Assembly: GCA_007376195.1 (NCBI GenBank)
Contig: VMFT01000005.1
Location: 1 to 38,632, forward strand
DNA length: 38,632 bases
From: Parcubacteria group bacterium Gr01-1014_29
Lineage (GTDB): Bacteria; Patescibacteriota; Minisyncoccia; Ryanbacterales; 2-02-FULL-48-12
Direction of reading: 5' to 3'
Under the pieces are notes generated by a model that was not told the origin of the DNA, did not search any database, and was given only the letters and a program-made list of their open reading frames with translations. The position numbers and the translations under genes are program-made. Every line of letters begins with the position of its first letter. Position 1 is the stretch's first letter. This document shows, one piece after another, positions 1-7,322 of the stretch.

Positions 1-416
1 CATCTGACACAATCTTTAACGGGTGGGGTGGGGCTTGTTCAGGTACCGGAGTCTGTGATGTCACCATGAACGAAGCAAGGAATGTGACCGCGACGTTTAC
101 ACCAGCAGCGCCAGATCCCTGCGCGGGCGATTCAGGTCGACCGGATGCATGCACTTGCACTCTTGATTTGCAATGTTTTTCAGGTACTTGTATGCCCGAT
201 CTTGGGATTTGCGCGGCCAGTGGATGTGATCGGGGAAACGGACCTTGTGGGAATTCGGGCCAATGTTGTTCAGGATTTTGCAATGGATTTGCCAATCAAT
301 GTACCCCGGTGGGTGGGTCATCTATAATTGGATGGCCTTGTGACAGGCATACCCATTGTGCGCCACCATTGGTATGCCGCAACATGCCCAGTGGAACGAG
401 CTGTCAGTTGCCCTAG
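1..416 (+). CDS. C-terminal end of a Cys-rich surface protein (5' partial)
   Basis: The reading frame is open from the left edge (first full codon at base 3) to TAG at 414-416, so the ATG at 66 is internal. The upstream part reads GWGGACSGTGVCDVTM followed by NVTATFTP. This is the signature of the bacterial extracellular beta-repeat (InlB B-repeat/Flg_new-like) found in large secreted proteins. The tail is a Cys-rich module with pairs such as CSGTC, CCSGFC and CAPPLVC, resembling small disulfide knots. It is probably exported, with the disulfides formed outside. Function is unknown. The missing N-terminal part lies outside the window. Confidence 0.7.
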   Translation, partial: SDTIFNGWGGACSGTGVCDVTMNEARNVTATFTPAAPDPCAGDSGRPDACTCTLDLQCFSGTCMPDLGICAASGCDRGNGPCGNSGQCCSGFCNGFANQCTPVGGSSIIGWPCDRHTHCAPPLVCRNMPSGTSCQLP

Positions 417-609
417 TAATATTTCTGTGCTTCTGACTACGGAAGTGGTGGTGGCAGAAATGCCGAAGAAAGAAACACCCCCGATGTCCGGAGCCGGCGG
501 TATGGGGGATTATTAGTTGAAATACCCTCCTTCTCCCGGTTACACCGGGATTCGGCAGGGTTATTCGCTTCTGATTGGTATAAGAAAAAGGTGCGCGAAT
601 AAAAAAAGA

Positions 610-642
610 CCCGGTTCCGGCGTTGCCGAGAATCGGGTTTTT
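610..642. terminator. Bidirectional terminator between convergent genes
   Basis: The stem CCCGGTTC (610-617) pairs with GAATCGGG (630-637) with one G-U pair. A CGGC/GCCG inner stem sits inside it. An A-run precedes the hairpin and a T-run (638-642) follows. It sits between the rightward surface-protein gene and leftward pyrC and can serve both. Confidence 0.75.
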
Positions 643-655
643 GGTTTGTTTGTAG

Positions 656-1726
656 TTATATTTCCAAACTCCAATCTATTGTCTGCCCGGCCCAGAATGG
701 TTCAACTTTCCACGGGCCGACTTCATAAGAAGCAGGAATAGTGAACGGCTTTTTGATGAGTTGCCACATTCGCGAAGCGGGTGGGAGTCCGAACACCTTC
801 CGTGCATTGCGGCTTGTGAAGTTTACAAACACATCACTTGCGTCGCGAGGATAAACTCCGGGGTGTGTCTTAAGCAGACTGGAAAGCGCGTGCGCATAGA
901 GTGGCAGGAGAAAGGGCGCGGTATAGGCGCCGCAGGCGCATCTTCCGGTCACATGCTTTGCTTTGATGTCATGAGGGGCATCATCTGCACCCGCTATAAC
1001 CCAGGGGTGATTCTCGGCAACGAGTTGTACAAGCTGTTCCCGATCCCATCGTGTTTTGATAGGGGGCTTGCATGTCGCGCCAACGTCGCCAAACACAGCG
1101 TCTTCATCAGTTGCAAGGTGATGGGCAGTAAGTGTCACATAGAATCTGCCAGTGCGAGCCATTTCTTTCCAGAATGGAATACAACGCGCATCAGATCCGT
1201 GTTCCCAAAAGATTACCGCAGAACTCGCATCCAGTAACATACGCGCAATGGGCAAAAATAAGTATTCCGCATCTCGATTAGGAACAAGAAGCCACGGATG
1301 TTCTGGATGAAGATGCACTCGTATTCCATACACCCCCGCCGTGCATACCGTGTGGATAATGCGATGATATTTCTCCACGCCAAAGTTTGACTTGGTTGTG
1401 CGTCCGCGGGGATACACTTTGATGTCATGAATATCGGCACGCATACATCGGTCAAGTGTGATGTCGCCGGTTTCTTCTGTCATCATGAGATACGGGATAA
1501 ACTCTGCTATATATTCCGGGGGAACCAGTGATTTTACAAGACCCATGTATTGGGTCACATCTTCTGCGGTGTGAAGCCCTTTTTCCGTATTTGGCATGAG
1601 CCCTAACGTATCCACGCCACCTTGGAGAGCAAGTCGAACGAGCGGTCCCATCACATCTCCTTCCCGCAAGTGCGAATGAGGGTTTACCATTGCCGGAACT
1701 TCTATCGCGGTACTTGTCTGTTCCAT
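656..1726 (-). CDS. pyrC: Dihydroorotase, PyrC type
   Basis: Zn-dependent amidohydrolase interconverting carbamoyl-aspartate and dihydroorotate, the third step of pyrimidine synthesis. The 356 residues match the E. coli PyrC plan throughout. Visible sites are the metal ligands H17 and H19 (NPHSHLREGD), the lysine expected to be carboxylated K103 (DIKVYPRGRTT), H138, H176, and catalytic D248 in GADDAPHD. The C-terminal FWAGQTIDW matches the family end. The start is fixed by GGAGG six bases upstream of the ATG. It lies 48 bp downstream of pyrD on the same strand and is probably co-transcribed with it. Confidence 0.93.
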   Translation of the reverse strand: MEQTSTAIEVPAMVNPHSHLREGDVMGPLVRLALQGGVDTLGLMPNTEKGLHTAEDVTQYMGLVKSLVPPEYIAEFIPYLMMTEETGDITLDRCMRADIHDIKVYPRGRTTKSNFGVEKYHRIIHTVCTAGVYGIRVHLHPEHPWLLVPNRDAEYLFLPIARMLLDASSAVIFWEHGSDARCIPFWKEMARTGRFYVTLTAHHLATDEDAVFGDVGATCKPPIKTRWDREQLVQLVAENHPWVIAGADDAPHDIKAKHVTGRCACGAYTAPFLLPLYAHALSSLLKTHPGVYPRDASDVFVNFTSRNARKVFGLPPASRMWQLIKKPFTIPASYEVGPWKVEPFWAGQTIDWSLEI

Positions 1727-1774
1727 TGAATACCTCCTTCGTCGTATTCGTTATGTGAATTTGCCTGCTCCTCG

Positions 1775-2869
1775 TTATACAGTATGGAGTTTTTCCAGAA
1801 TTTCATGTATCAGAATAGGGCCACGGAACACCAGACCAGTATATATCTGGACTGCTTTTGCTCCCAATTCTATTTTTTCCCGCGCGTGTTCGCCGCATGA
1901 AATACCGCCAACGCCTATGAGATCTATGCGGTTTGCCGCTTTCGCGTGAACCGAGAGAATGCGGAGTGTGTCATTTGCAAGAGTGCGCAATGGTTCACCG
2001 GAAAGTCCACCTTCTTCCGTAATCCCGTACTCTTTTTTGAGTGCCGGATTTGATGTGGTATTGGTCGCTTCTAGCGCGGTAATACCTCTCCGGACTGCCG
2101 TTTCTACCATGTTGCGGTACTGATCGGGAGCTATGCCGTCTGGCGGCACTTTCAGATATATCGGTACGTCCCATGTTGCTATCAGGGAGATTTTCTCAAA
2201 AAGTTCCGCAAGAAATTCATCGAGCCGATCGAACAGCGCGCGAAGCCCCGGTGTGTTGGGTGAGCTGATATTGATTTTTATGTAATCAATACCGGGCCGT
2301 AGTACCGGATACATAGTGGTAAACGCAGACACGTAGTCATCCACGGCACGTTCATCTGGTGTGTCTTTGTTTTTTCCCAGAGAGACACCAATGGGGCATG
2401 TAATGTGAAATCGCGCATGCGTGTTTCGAATATTTTCTGCCACAGCAATTGCGCCGTCCGAGTTGAAGCCATACTTGTTGACGATTGCCCCATTTTTTGG
2501 ATAACGGAACACGCGCGGCTTCGGATTGCCTTTTTGCGGTTGTGGCACTATGGTTCCTACCTCTTGAGAGCCGAAACCAAATGCATCCATAACCGCCATA
2601 ACTTCAGCGTTCTTATCGAAGCCTGCCGCAAGCCCTACTTTGTTTCTCCATACAACATCTCCAACGAGCGTCATGTTTTTAATCTCGTGAGCATGATTGC
2701 CATGGAACAGAAAGCGTATCAACGGTATCAATCCGGACCGCTGGATTTCTCGGAGTGTCTTTATGGTAAAAACATGCGCTTCCTCCGGGTCTTTTCGGAA
2801 AAGATATGGTTGTATTCCTTTTTGCCAAAGAACATTGCCGACTCGAAGCCGAAACGGTATATTGTTCAT
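1775..2869 (-). CDS. pyrD: Dihydroorotate dehydrogenase, class 2 (quinone type)
   Basis: FMN enzyme oxidising dihydroorotate to orotate, the step after PyrC. An N-terminal helical region of about 65 residues marks the membrane-associated class 2 form. Then follow AAGFDKN (81-87), NKYGFNSDG, and NISSPNTPGLR (200-210) with the class 2 catalytic serine. Near the end is the FMN phosphate region GVGGIS plus the GAKAVQIYTGLVF segment. An ATG three codons further upstream (2878) touches the GGAGG, so I chose the ATG at 2869, which has nine bases of spacing. The presence of a quinone-dependent enzyme is notable in a lineage usually lacking a respiratory chain. Confidence 0.93.
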   Translation of the reverse strand: MNNIPFRLRVGNVLWQKGIQPYLFRKDPEEAHVFTIKTLREIQRSGLIPLIRFLFHGNHAHEIKNMTLVGDVVWRNKVGLAAGFDKNAEVMAVMDAFGFGSQEVGTIVPQPQKGNPKPRVFRYPKNGAIVNKYGFNSDGAIAVAENIRNTHARFHITCPIGVSLGKNKDTPDERAVDDYVSAFTTMYPVLRPGIDYIKINISSPNTPGLRALFDRLDEFLAELFEKISLIATWDVPIYLKVPPDGIAPDQYRNMVETAVRRGITALEATNTTSNPALKKEYGITEEGGLSGEPLRTLANDTLRILSVHAKAANRIDLIGVGGISCGEHAREKIELGAKAVQIYTGLVFRGPILIHEILEKLHTV

Positions 2870-2943
2870 AAATAGCATCCTCCGTGTTGTGATTTCTTCT
2901 GTGGCATTCTATACTATAAGCATTATTAAGTAAAGCTATTCAT

Positions 2944-3501
2944 ATGGGATTTACAACAATTTTTTTGATTATTGTCGGTGTTGTTATTTTATGGGTTATT
3001 CTCGCGTATAACGGCTTAGTGCGATTGCGTTATCGGGTTAAAGAAGCGTGGTCGGATATTGAAGTGCAGTTAAAGCGGCGGTATGATTTGATTCCTAATC
3101 TTGTGGAAACGGTAAAAGGGTATGCTCAGCACGAAACGTCGGCGTTTGAAAACGTAACCAAAGCGCGCGCGGCCGCCATGGGTGCGACTACCGCGAAAGA
3201 ACACGCGGCTACTGAAAACATGCTCACAGGAGCATTAAAGTCGCTGTTTGCGATTGCTGAAGCCTACCCGGATTTAAAGGCAAACCAGAACTTTCTTGAG
3301 CTTCAGCGTGAGCTTTCCGACACAGAAAACAAAATCCAGGCCGCTCGCCGCTTTTACAACGGCAATGTCAAAGACATGAATACCCGCGTTGAGCAATTTC
3401 CCACAAACGTAATTGCGGGCGCATTCGGTTTCGGCAAAGAAGAATTTTTTGATCTTGATGAGACACCAGCACAACGCGAACCGGTGAAAGTAAGTTTTTA
3501 G
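2944..3501 (+). CDS. lemA: LemA family membrane protein
   Basis: 185 residues with one N-terminal membrane segment (about 4-24), followed by the conserved LemA helical region. This includes [37 protein letters not shown] and [20 protein letters not shown]. LemA commonly neighbours HtpX, as here, and the pair is thought to act in envelope stress or membrane-protein quality control; the molecular role of LemA is not settled. The stop codon TAG at 3499-3501 is itself formed by the start of the inverted-repeat arm described next. Confidence 0.92.
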   Translation: MGFTTIFLIIVGVVILWVILAYNGLVRLRYRVKEAWSDIEVQLKRRYDLIPNLVETVKGYAQHETSAFENVTKARAAAMGATTAKEHAATENMLTGALKSLFAIAEAYPDLKANQNFLELQRELSDTENKIQAARRFYNGNVKDMNTRVEQFPTNVIAGAFGFGKEEFFDLDETPAQREPVKVSF

Positions 3502-3522
3502 GCTCTAGGCGTTAGGCTTTAG
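3499..3522 (+). repeat. Left arm of the inverted repeat enclosing a four-helix-bundle gene
   Basis: A 24-bp arm built of TAGGCTCT and TAGGCTTT units. It matches the reverse complement of 3874-3897 at 22 of 24 positions, and one of the two differences still gives a G-U pair in RNA. It supplies the lemA stop codon. Related sequence occurs at 11931-12011, 14047-14077 and 31211-31243. Confidence 0.85.
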
Positions 3523-3528
3523 GAAAAA

Positions 3529-3891
3529 ATGATAGCGCATACGTACAAAGATTTGGTTGTTTGGCAAAGAGCTGTTGAGTTGGTGTTGGAAGTTTATGCT
3601 GTTACCAATCAATTTCCTAAGGAAGAAGTATATGGATTAACTTCTCAAATGCGGCGAGCGGCTGTATCAATTCCCTCTAATATTGCTGAAGGAAAATTGC
3701 GCAGAAGCCAAAAAGAATTTAGACAGTTTTTACTTATTGCTTTTGGTTCAGGAGGAGAACTAGAGACACAAATTTTTATTTCTAAGAAATTGCCAAAATT
3801 AAAAGAGCTAGATTACTCGAAAGTAGATGGGTTACTTTTGGAGGTTATGAAAATGCTTAACAAAATGCTTTCTCTAGAGCCTAAAGCCTAG
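3529..3891 (+). CDS. Four-helix-bundle protein, S23/23S-rRNA-IVS family
   Basis: 120 residues carrying the family pattern: DLVVWQRAVELV, FPKEEVYGLTSQMRRAAVS, IPSNIAEG, then a GSGGELETQIFISKKL helix. The fold is a four-helix bundle that assembles into rings. Members are encoded inside 23S rRNA intervening sequences, occur as Avd proteins of retroelements, and are common and multicopy in CPR genomes; a cellular role is not established. The last residues (SLEPKA) and the TAG stop are encoded by the right repeat arm. The gene interrupts the usual lemA-htpX pair, and the whole ORF sits in the loop of a 24-bp stem. Confidence 0.88.
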   Translation: MIAHTYKDLVVWQRAVELVLEVYAVTNQFPKEEVYGLTSQMRRAAVSIPSNIAEGKLRRSQKEFRQFLLIAFGSGGELETQIFISKKLPKLKELDYSKVDGLLLEVMKMLNKMLSLEPKA

Positions 3892-3897
3892 AGCCTA
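3874..3897 (+). repeat. Right arm of the inverted repeat
   Basis: CTAGAGCCTAAAGCC-type arm, the reverse complement of 3499-3522 (22/24). It encodes the C-terminal tail and stop of the four-helix-bundle protein and ends three bases before the htpX ATG. Confidence 0.85.
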
Positions 3898-3899
3898 AT

Positions 3900-4808
3900 A
3901 TGGCTACATTGTGGACACAACGCGATTCCAATATTCGAAAAACATGGTTATTGATGACCGTGTTTTTCATCGTGGTGATGACCATCGGCTGGGTATTTTC
4001 GCAAATCTATGGCAACCCAGGGATTTTGGTGTTTGCGGTATTTTTTAGCATTATCATGAGCCTTGGATCTTATTGGTGGTCGGATAAAATCGTGATTATG
4101 ACAACTGGCGCGCGACCATTGCGCGACGAAGAAGCGCCGGAAGTGCACAACATTATTGAAAATCTTTCCATCACGGCAGGGCTTCCAAAGCCGAAAATTT
4201 ATATGGTGGATTCTCCCCAGCCAAACGCGTTTGCTACGGGTCGCAACGCGGAACACGCAGTGGTCGCGGTTACTACTGGAATTTTGCGGATTATGAACCG
4301 CACTGAGCTTGAAGGAGTGCTCGCGCATGAGATGAGCCATATTGGTAATCGCGACATGCTCATCTCCACGGTGGTAGTGGTGCTTGTGGGGTTTATTCAG
4401 CTTCTTTCGGACATGTTTTTGCGTTCTATGTGGTGGGGGAGAATGGGTGGGGGGGATCGCGATAACAATTCATCTCACATGGTGTTTCTTTTGATAGGCA
4501 TAGTCCTTGCGATTTTAGCGCCCATCGCGGGAATTTTAATGCAACTTGCGGTTTCCCGCAGGCGTGAATATCTAGCTGATACGTCAGGAGCGTTGCTCAC
4601 GCGCTATCCCGAAGGACTTGCGTCTGCTTTAGAAAAACTTGCGCGGGACCATACGCCTATGCGCCAAGCTAACCACGCCACGGCCCATCTGTGGCTTGAT
4701 GACCCATATCAAGGCAAAGAAAAGAAAACATCGTTTATCACCCGTATATTCATGACCCACCCGCCGATAGAGGATAGGATAAAGAGGTTACGCGGGATGG
4801 GTGTATAA
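3900..4808 (+). CDS. htpX: HtpX-like membrane zinc protease (M48)
   Basis: 302 residues. Two membrane segments (about 15-35 and 40-60) are followed by the cytoplasmic protease core. The zinc site is H143-E144-x-x-H147 (AHEMSHIGN), with the third ligand E223 in RREYLADTSG. Further hydrophobic stretches lie at about 155-175 and 193-218. HtpX degrades misfolded membrane proteins. It probably forms one transcript with lemA across the inserted four-helix-bundle cassette. No Shine-Dalgarno sequence is visible; the ATG directly follows the repeat arm. Confidence 0.92.
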   Translation: MATLWTQRDSNIRKTWLLMTVFFIVVMTIGWVFSQIYGNPGILVFAVFFSIIMSLGSYWWSDKIVIMTTGARPLRDEEAPEVHNIIENLSITAGLPKPKIYMVDSPQPNAFATGRNAEHAVVAVTTGILRIMNRTELEGVLAHEMSHIGNRDMLISTVVVVLVGFIQLLSDMFLRSMWWGRMGGGDRDNNSSHMVFLLIGIVLAILAPIAGILMQLAVSRRREYLADTSGALLTRYPEGLASALEKLARDHTPMRQANHATAHLWLDDPYQGKEKKTSFITRIFMTHPPIEDRIKRLRGMGV

Positions 4809-4865
4809 ACATGGTAAACTCCTTACGAGAGATTTTCTTGTCCTCTTTCATTCCAGCCTTTTGGG

Positions 4866-4875
4866 TGGTAAACTA
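4866..4875 (+). promoter_or_regulatory. Possible extended -10 promoter for the tRNA gene
   Basis: TGGTAAACT fits an extended -10 element about 20-30 bases ahead of the tRNA 5' end. No convincing -35 is present. This is a weak call. Confidence 0.35.
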
Positions 4876-4896
4876 ACAATGAATTAGATCCTACAT

Positions 4897-5225
4897 CGCG
4901 GGATGGAGGAGCAGTACCTCGTCAGGCTCATAGTTTAATCTGTGACCTTCCATAGTAATGTGGAACGGAAAAATTTCCGAAATTGCTGGAAAGTCGTGAG
5001 AGCTTTTCTTGCTACAGCGTAATCTGAAAGGATAAGCGCGAATGCGTGAAAAAAGAAAAGATTCGACAATCAGCAGCCAAATCTCAATGTAAATTGGGAG
5101 AGGTTCAGAGACTATAATGGAAATCTCCTATCATGAGATAGGAGAGTGGTATAGTCCATTCTTTCTGGAAACAGGAGGTGTAAAAGAACCTGAAGGCGCC
5201 GGTGCAATTCCGGCTCCCGCAACCA
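4897..5225 (+). tRNA. Initiator tRNA-fMet(CAT), split by a group I intron
   Basis: Exons are 4897-4931 and 5187-5225, joined between the anticodon's last base (U36) and A37. The acceptor stem CGCGGGA/TCCCGCA leaves C1 opposite A72, the initiator hallmark, and CCA is encoded (5223-5225). The D stem GAGG/CCTC, anticodon stem TCAGG/CCTGA with CAT at 4929-4931, and T stem GCCGG/CCGGC all pair. Odd points: A29-U41 replaces the third G-C pair of the initiator anticodon stem, the D loop is only seven bases and lacks GG, and the T loop reads T-G-C where T-T-C is normal. A hairpin directly downstream (5223-5259) pairs the CCA end with GCGTGG. Confidence 0.9.
4932..5186 (+). ncRNA. Group I self-splicing intron in tRNA-fMet
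   Basis: 255 bases with no ORF. All four conserved group I core elements are readable: P (AATTGCTGGAAA, 4981-4992), Q (AATCAGCAGCCAA, 5068-5080), R (GTTCAGAGACTA, from 5103) and S (GGTATAGTCC, 5148-5157). A P8-type hairpin CTCCTATC/GATAGGAG lies between R and S. The 5' exon ends in U, which can pair with a G in GTGACC (from about 4940) as P1 requires, and the intron ends in G. Excision restores a seven-base anticodon loop. It should self-splice with a guanosine cofactor. Confidence 0.9.
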
Positions 5226-5289
5226 CGCAAAGTGAATTGCTTTGCAATTCACCGCGTGGCACGCAGCAAATGCAAAGTGTCACGCGAGG

Positions 5290-5315
5290 AAAAACCGCCA
5301 AAAGGCGGTTTTTCC
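5290..5315 (+). terminator. Terminator after the tRNA gene
   Basis: Perfect ten-base arms AAAAACCGCC (5290-5299) and GGCGGTTTTT (5304-5313) around AAAA. Confidence 0.85.
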
Positions 5316-5334
5316 GTTTGTTTTGGAAAAGAAA

Positions 5335-5363
5335 AAGCCCGATCGGTTTTGCCGAAAGGGCTT
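5335..5363 (-). terminator. Terminator for the leftward gene at 5388
   Basis: AAGCCC (5335-5340) pairs with GGGCTT (5358-5363), with an inner CGG/CCG. Read leftward it ends in a T-run. Confidence 0.7.
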
Positions 5364-5387
5364 GGGACGATGTGGGTGGAGGAAAAG

Positions 5388-5828
5388 TTACATGTGTTTT
5401 ACTTCAACAAGGTCTACTTTGCTGGTCGTAATCCAGACATCCAGTGGCAGGCGCAAGACAACCTTTGTTTTTTCCAAACTCTGAATACTCGCTGGAGTTT
5501 GGGGTCGTCTGGACGCTGAAAGGTTTATGCCTCCCGTCACATTGCCGCGAATAGCAATACCACCAGCTCCCGCTGCAACCGCCCCTTCTCCGATAGCAAC
5601 TCCTCTGCTATGTGGAGTCTCTACCATGGAGTCAATGTACACCTCGAGATTTTTGGCGTAGTGGGAGTAGTTTACCTCGCCTTGTAAAACCTCTAGCTCT
5701 ACTCCTTCCCCCCTACCAGAGAACTCTACAACAACCTCCGGGATCCAGCTTACCTCCACTAGTTCCACGTTTCCTTTTTTGAACGTGGTTTTCGAGGACA
5801 CTTTGTTGAGTTTCCCGTTTAGAGCCAT
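5388..5828 (-). CDS. Unknown protein with a Gly/Ala-rich repeat-like segment
   Basis: 146 residues, first gene after the tRNA. GGAGG four bases before the ATG and a consensus promoter (5860-5888) support it as a real gene. The N-terminal half alternates short beta-like segments (VELVEVSW, VVVEFSG, VELEVLQGEV). Residues around 75-100 read VAIGEGAVAAGAGGIAIRG, a pattern seen in beta-helical or adhesin-head-like stretches; the rest is beta-prone. There is no signal peptide or membrane segment. I do not recognise the family. Confidence 0.75.
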   Translation of the reverse strand: MALNGKLNKVSSKTTFKKGNVELVEVSWIPEVVVEFSGRGEGVELEVLQGEVNYSHYAKNLEVYIDSMVETPHSRGVAIGEGAVAAGAGGIAIRGNVTGGINLSASRRPQTPASIQSLEKTKVVLRLPLDVWITTSKVDLVEVKHM

Positions 5829-5859
5829 TCTACCTCCTTAATGGAATAGATTCTTTGAC

Positions 5860-5888
5860 ATTATCTCAGCATGTTTAATGTTTGTCAA
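5860..5888 (-). promoter_or_regulatory. Sigma-70 promoter for the gene at 5388-5828
   Basis: On the minus strand TTGACA (5883-5888), 17 bases, then GATAAT (5860-5865). Confidence 0.75.
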
Positions 5889-5952
5889 CCCCACCGTAAT
5901 GTTTCAATACCTTCGCAACACAGTTTCGTTGAATTTTCCCAAAGCAACAATA

Positions 5953-5993
5953 TCCCGAAAAATCTGGTTCCAAGTAACTCCGGCTCCCGCAAC
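5953..5993. repeat. Copy of the tRNA-fMet 3' end (att-like), degenerate R2
   Basis: The last 15 bases, TCCGGCTCCCGCAAC, are identical to the end of the tRNA-fMet gene through the first C of CCA. The start (TCCCGAAA) resembles the start of the R2 repeats at 8253 and 9213, with the middle missing. Confidence 0.65.
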
Positions 5994-6113
5994 AAAGTCG
6001 GACTCGCTATCCGTATTATCGCGAAATAGCGTTAGTACAGGCGACAAAACGGCGGTGCACCAAGCATCGTTTGTTTTGTTTACTTCTGAAACGCTTTATG
6101 ATAGATTAGGCTT

Positions 6114-6347
6114 ATGAAAAAAAATGATATAAAAATTTCATACGATGCTGATGCGGATGTAATGAGTTGGGAGACGACACAAAAAGGAAAAATCGACTAT
6201 GCAACAGAAATTGGTAATTTTGTGGTACATTTTTCAAAAGACAATAAGCCACTGCTTATAGAAGTTTTGGAAGCCTCAAAAATTCTCAAAAAAAGTGAAC
6301 GGAAAATTGAGAAAGCTCGTGAGCATGAAGTCGTTGGCACTCGTTAA
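6114..6347 (+). CDS. DUF2283 family protein
   Basis: 77 residues. ISYDADADVMSWE, then IGNFVVHFSKDNKPLLIEVLEAS, is the DUF2283 pattern, a small domain of unknown function often near toxin-antitoxin or mobile genes. The C-terminal 20 residues are a basic helix. No Shine-Dalgarno is present; TATGAT ends about 12 bases before the ATG, so the mRNA probably has almost no leader. It is the only rightward gene of this accessory block. Confidence 0.75.
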   Translation: MKKNDIKISYDADADVMSWETTQKGKIDYATEIGNFVVHFSKDNKPLLIEVLEASKILKKSERKIEKAREHEVVGTR

Positions 6348-6360
6348 ATTTTAAGAACAA

Positions 6361-6388
6361 AAAAGCCTCGCTCGTAAGCGAGGCTTGC
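6361..6388. terminator. Bidirectional terminator
   Basis: GCCTCGCT (6365-6372), CGTA loop, AGCGAGGC (6377-6384). An A-run on the left becomes a T-run for leftward transcripts. It separates the DUF2283 gene from the convergent genes at 6442-7255. Confidence 0.85.
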
Positions 6389-6441
6389 TCAAAGATTTGA
6401 GTGGCCGAACGGATTGTTCCGATTGGGCTGTATGGAAGTTG

Positions 6442-6813
6442 TTATTTTAATTCGGAATGACTCCAGAAAAAGGGGTCTTTAAATCCTGCCCATTCTCCAA
6501 TTCCTTTTACAATGTCTCGGGAGTCTAATTTCGTCACAACAGCAAAACGAAGTGTTGCAAGAAGAATAGCCACTACAATAGATTGAGCATTAGGCGCTAA
6601 ATCTTTATGCAGCAATTGTTTGAAAGAATTAATGTTCAGGGGCGCACCGTTTTCAAGGAGTTCTGCAAGACGACCCGTTTCTATACTGAGATGTCTGAGT
6701 ACTTCGCCCGTATAGGATTTTAGATTGTCATCGGTCAATCTCGGGTGACGTTTACTGATAACATACATTATATTCCTAATGTCTGCAGGCATGCCGCCGT
6801 CTATAATTGCCAT
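6442..6813 (-). CDS. Unknown small helical protein
   Basis: 123 residues from the ATG at 6813, chosen because GGAGG lies seven bases upstream. An in-frame ATG at 6855 would overlap the previous gene and has no such site. The protein is mostly helical, with no signal peptide. The segment SIVVAILLATLRFAVV (about 83-98) is hydrophobic but looks like a buried helix. It follows the gene at 6833-7255 by 19 bases, so the two form an operon. Family not recognised. Confidence 0.7.
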   Translation of the reverse strand: MAIIDGGMPADIRNIMYVISKRHPRLTDDNLKSYTGEVLRHLSIETGRLAELLENGAPLNINSFKQLLHKDLAPNAQSIVVAILLATLRFAVVTKLDSRDIVKGIGEWAGFKDPFFWSHSELK

Positions 6814-6832
6814 AACGAATCCTCCCTGTTGT

Positions 6833-7255
6833 TTACTTCGTTGTAGGAAGTTCATACGTTCCTGACACCATTGGCGTTTTGATTTTCTTCTTTTTGTCCA
6901 GCGAATCTGTTTCCATAATCATTACGTTAGGTGTATCTACCAACGTTTTTTCTTTTCCTTGATATCTCTGCTCATATCGTTCAGCATGGAGAACTGCTTC
7001 CTCGCCAACTTGTCGCTTAACACCGATACCTTCTAGCTTTGCCACATAACCACCGCCATAAGCGATAAAATCATCCAGAGGAATCGTTCTGTATCCTCGC
7101 TTTGCGTATTCAGCTTCCCACTTTTTCCATTTTTCAAAGAGCTCGTCAAAGCCTACGCACTTGCCCATGTAGATATAGCTTACTGCATCTCCAAAGGCAG
7201 TACCCGTTTTTACATACTCTCTTTTTACAAGAGCGAACGGCAATAGCTGCTTCAT
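6833..7255 (-). CDS. Unknown protein, first gene of a two-gene operon
   Basis: 140 residues with GGAGG eight bases before the ATG. Charged and soluble, with an aromatic-rich helix (ELFEKWKKWEAEYAKRGY, about 39-56) and a Lys-rich C-terminal region. I do not recognise a family. A plausible promoter (7291-7319) overlaps the edge of repeat R1. Confidence 0.7.
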   Translation of the reverse strand: MKQLLPFALVKREYVKTGTAFGDAVSYIYMGKCVGFDELFEKWKKWEAEYAKRGYRTIPLDDFIAYGGGYVAKLEGIGVKRQVGEEAVLHAERYEQRYQGKEKTLVDTPNVMIMETDSLDKKKKIKTPMVSGTYELPTTK

Positions 7256-7290
7256 AGTTCACACCTCCAAAAATATGTAGTTCTTGGATA

Positions 7291-7319
7291 TTCATACCAT
7301 GCGATATAAACTATTGCAA
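7291..7319 (-). promoter_or_regulatory. Probable promoter for the 7255-6442 operon
   Basis: Minus strand TTGCAA (7314-7319), 17 bases, TATGAA (7291-7296). A weak match. Confidence 0.5.
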
Positions 7320-7322
7320 TTA

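Noticed and set aside
328-516. ORF of 62 codons after the surface-protein gene
   Set aside because: It overlaps the surface-protein frame, has no ribosome site and no recognisable composition.
3529-3891. Diversity-generating retroelement, because Avd is a four-helix-bundle protein
   Set aside because: No reverse transcriptase, template repeat or variable repeat is present nearby.
3499-3897. TAGGCTTT repeats as telomere-like sequence
   Set aside because: The units are imperfect, short, internal and arranged as inverted arms at gene ends; nothing indicates a chromosome end.
5231-5259. The GTGAATTGC/GCAATTCAC hairpin as an independent regulatory RNA
   Set aside because: It directly abuts the tRNA 3' end and pairs with its CCA; more simply a tRNA trailer structure.
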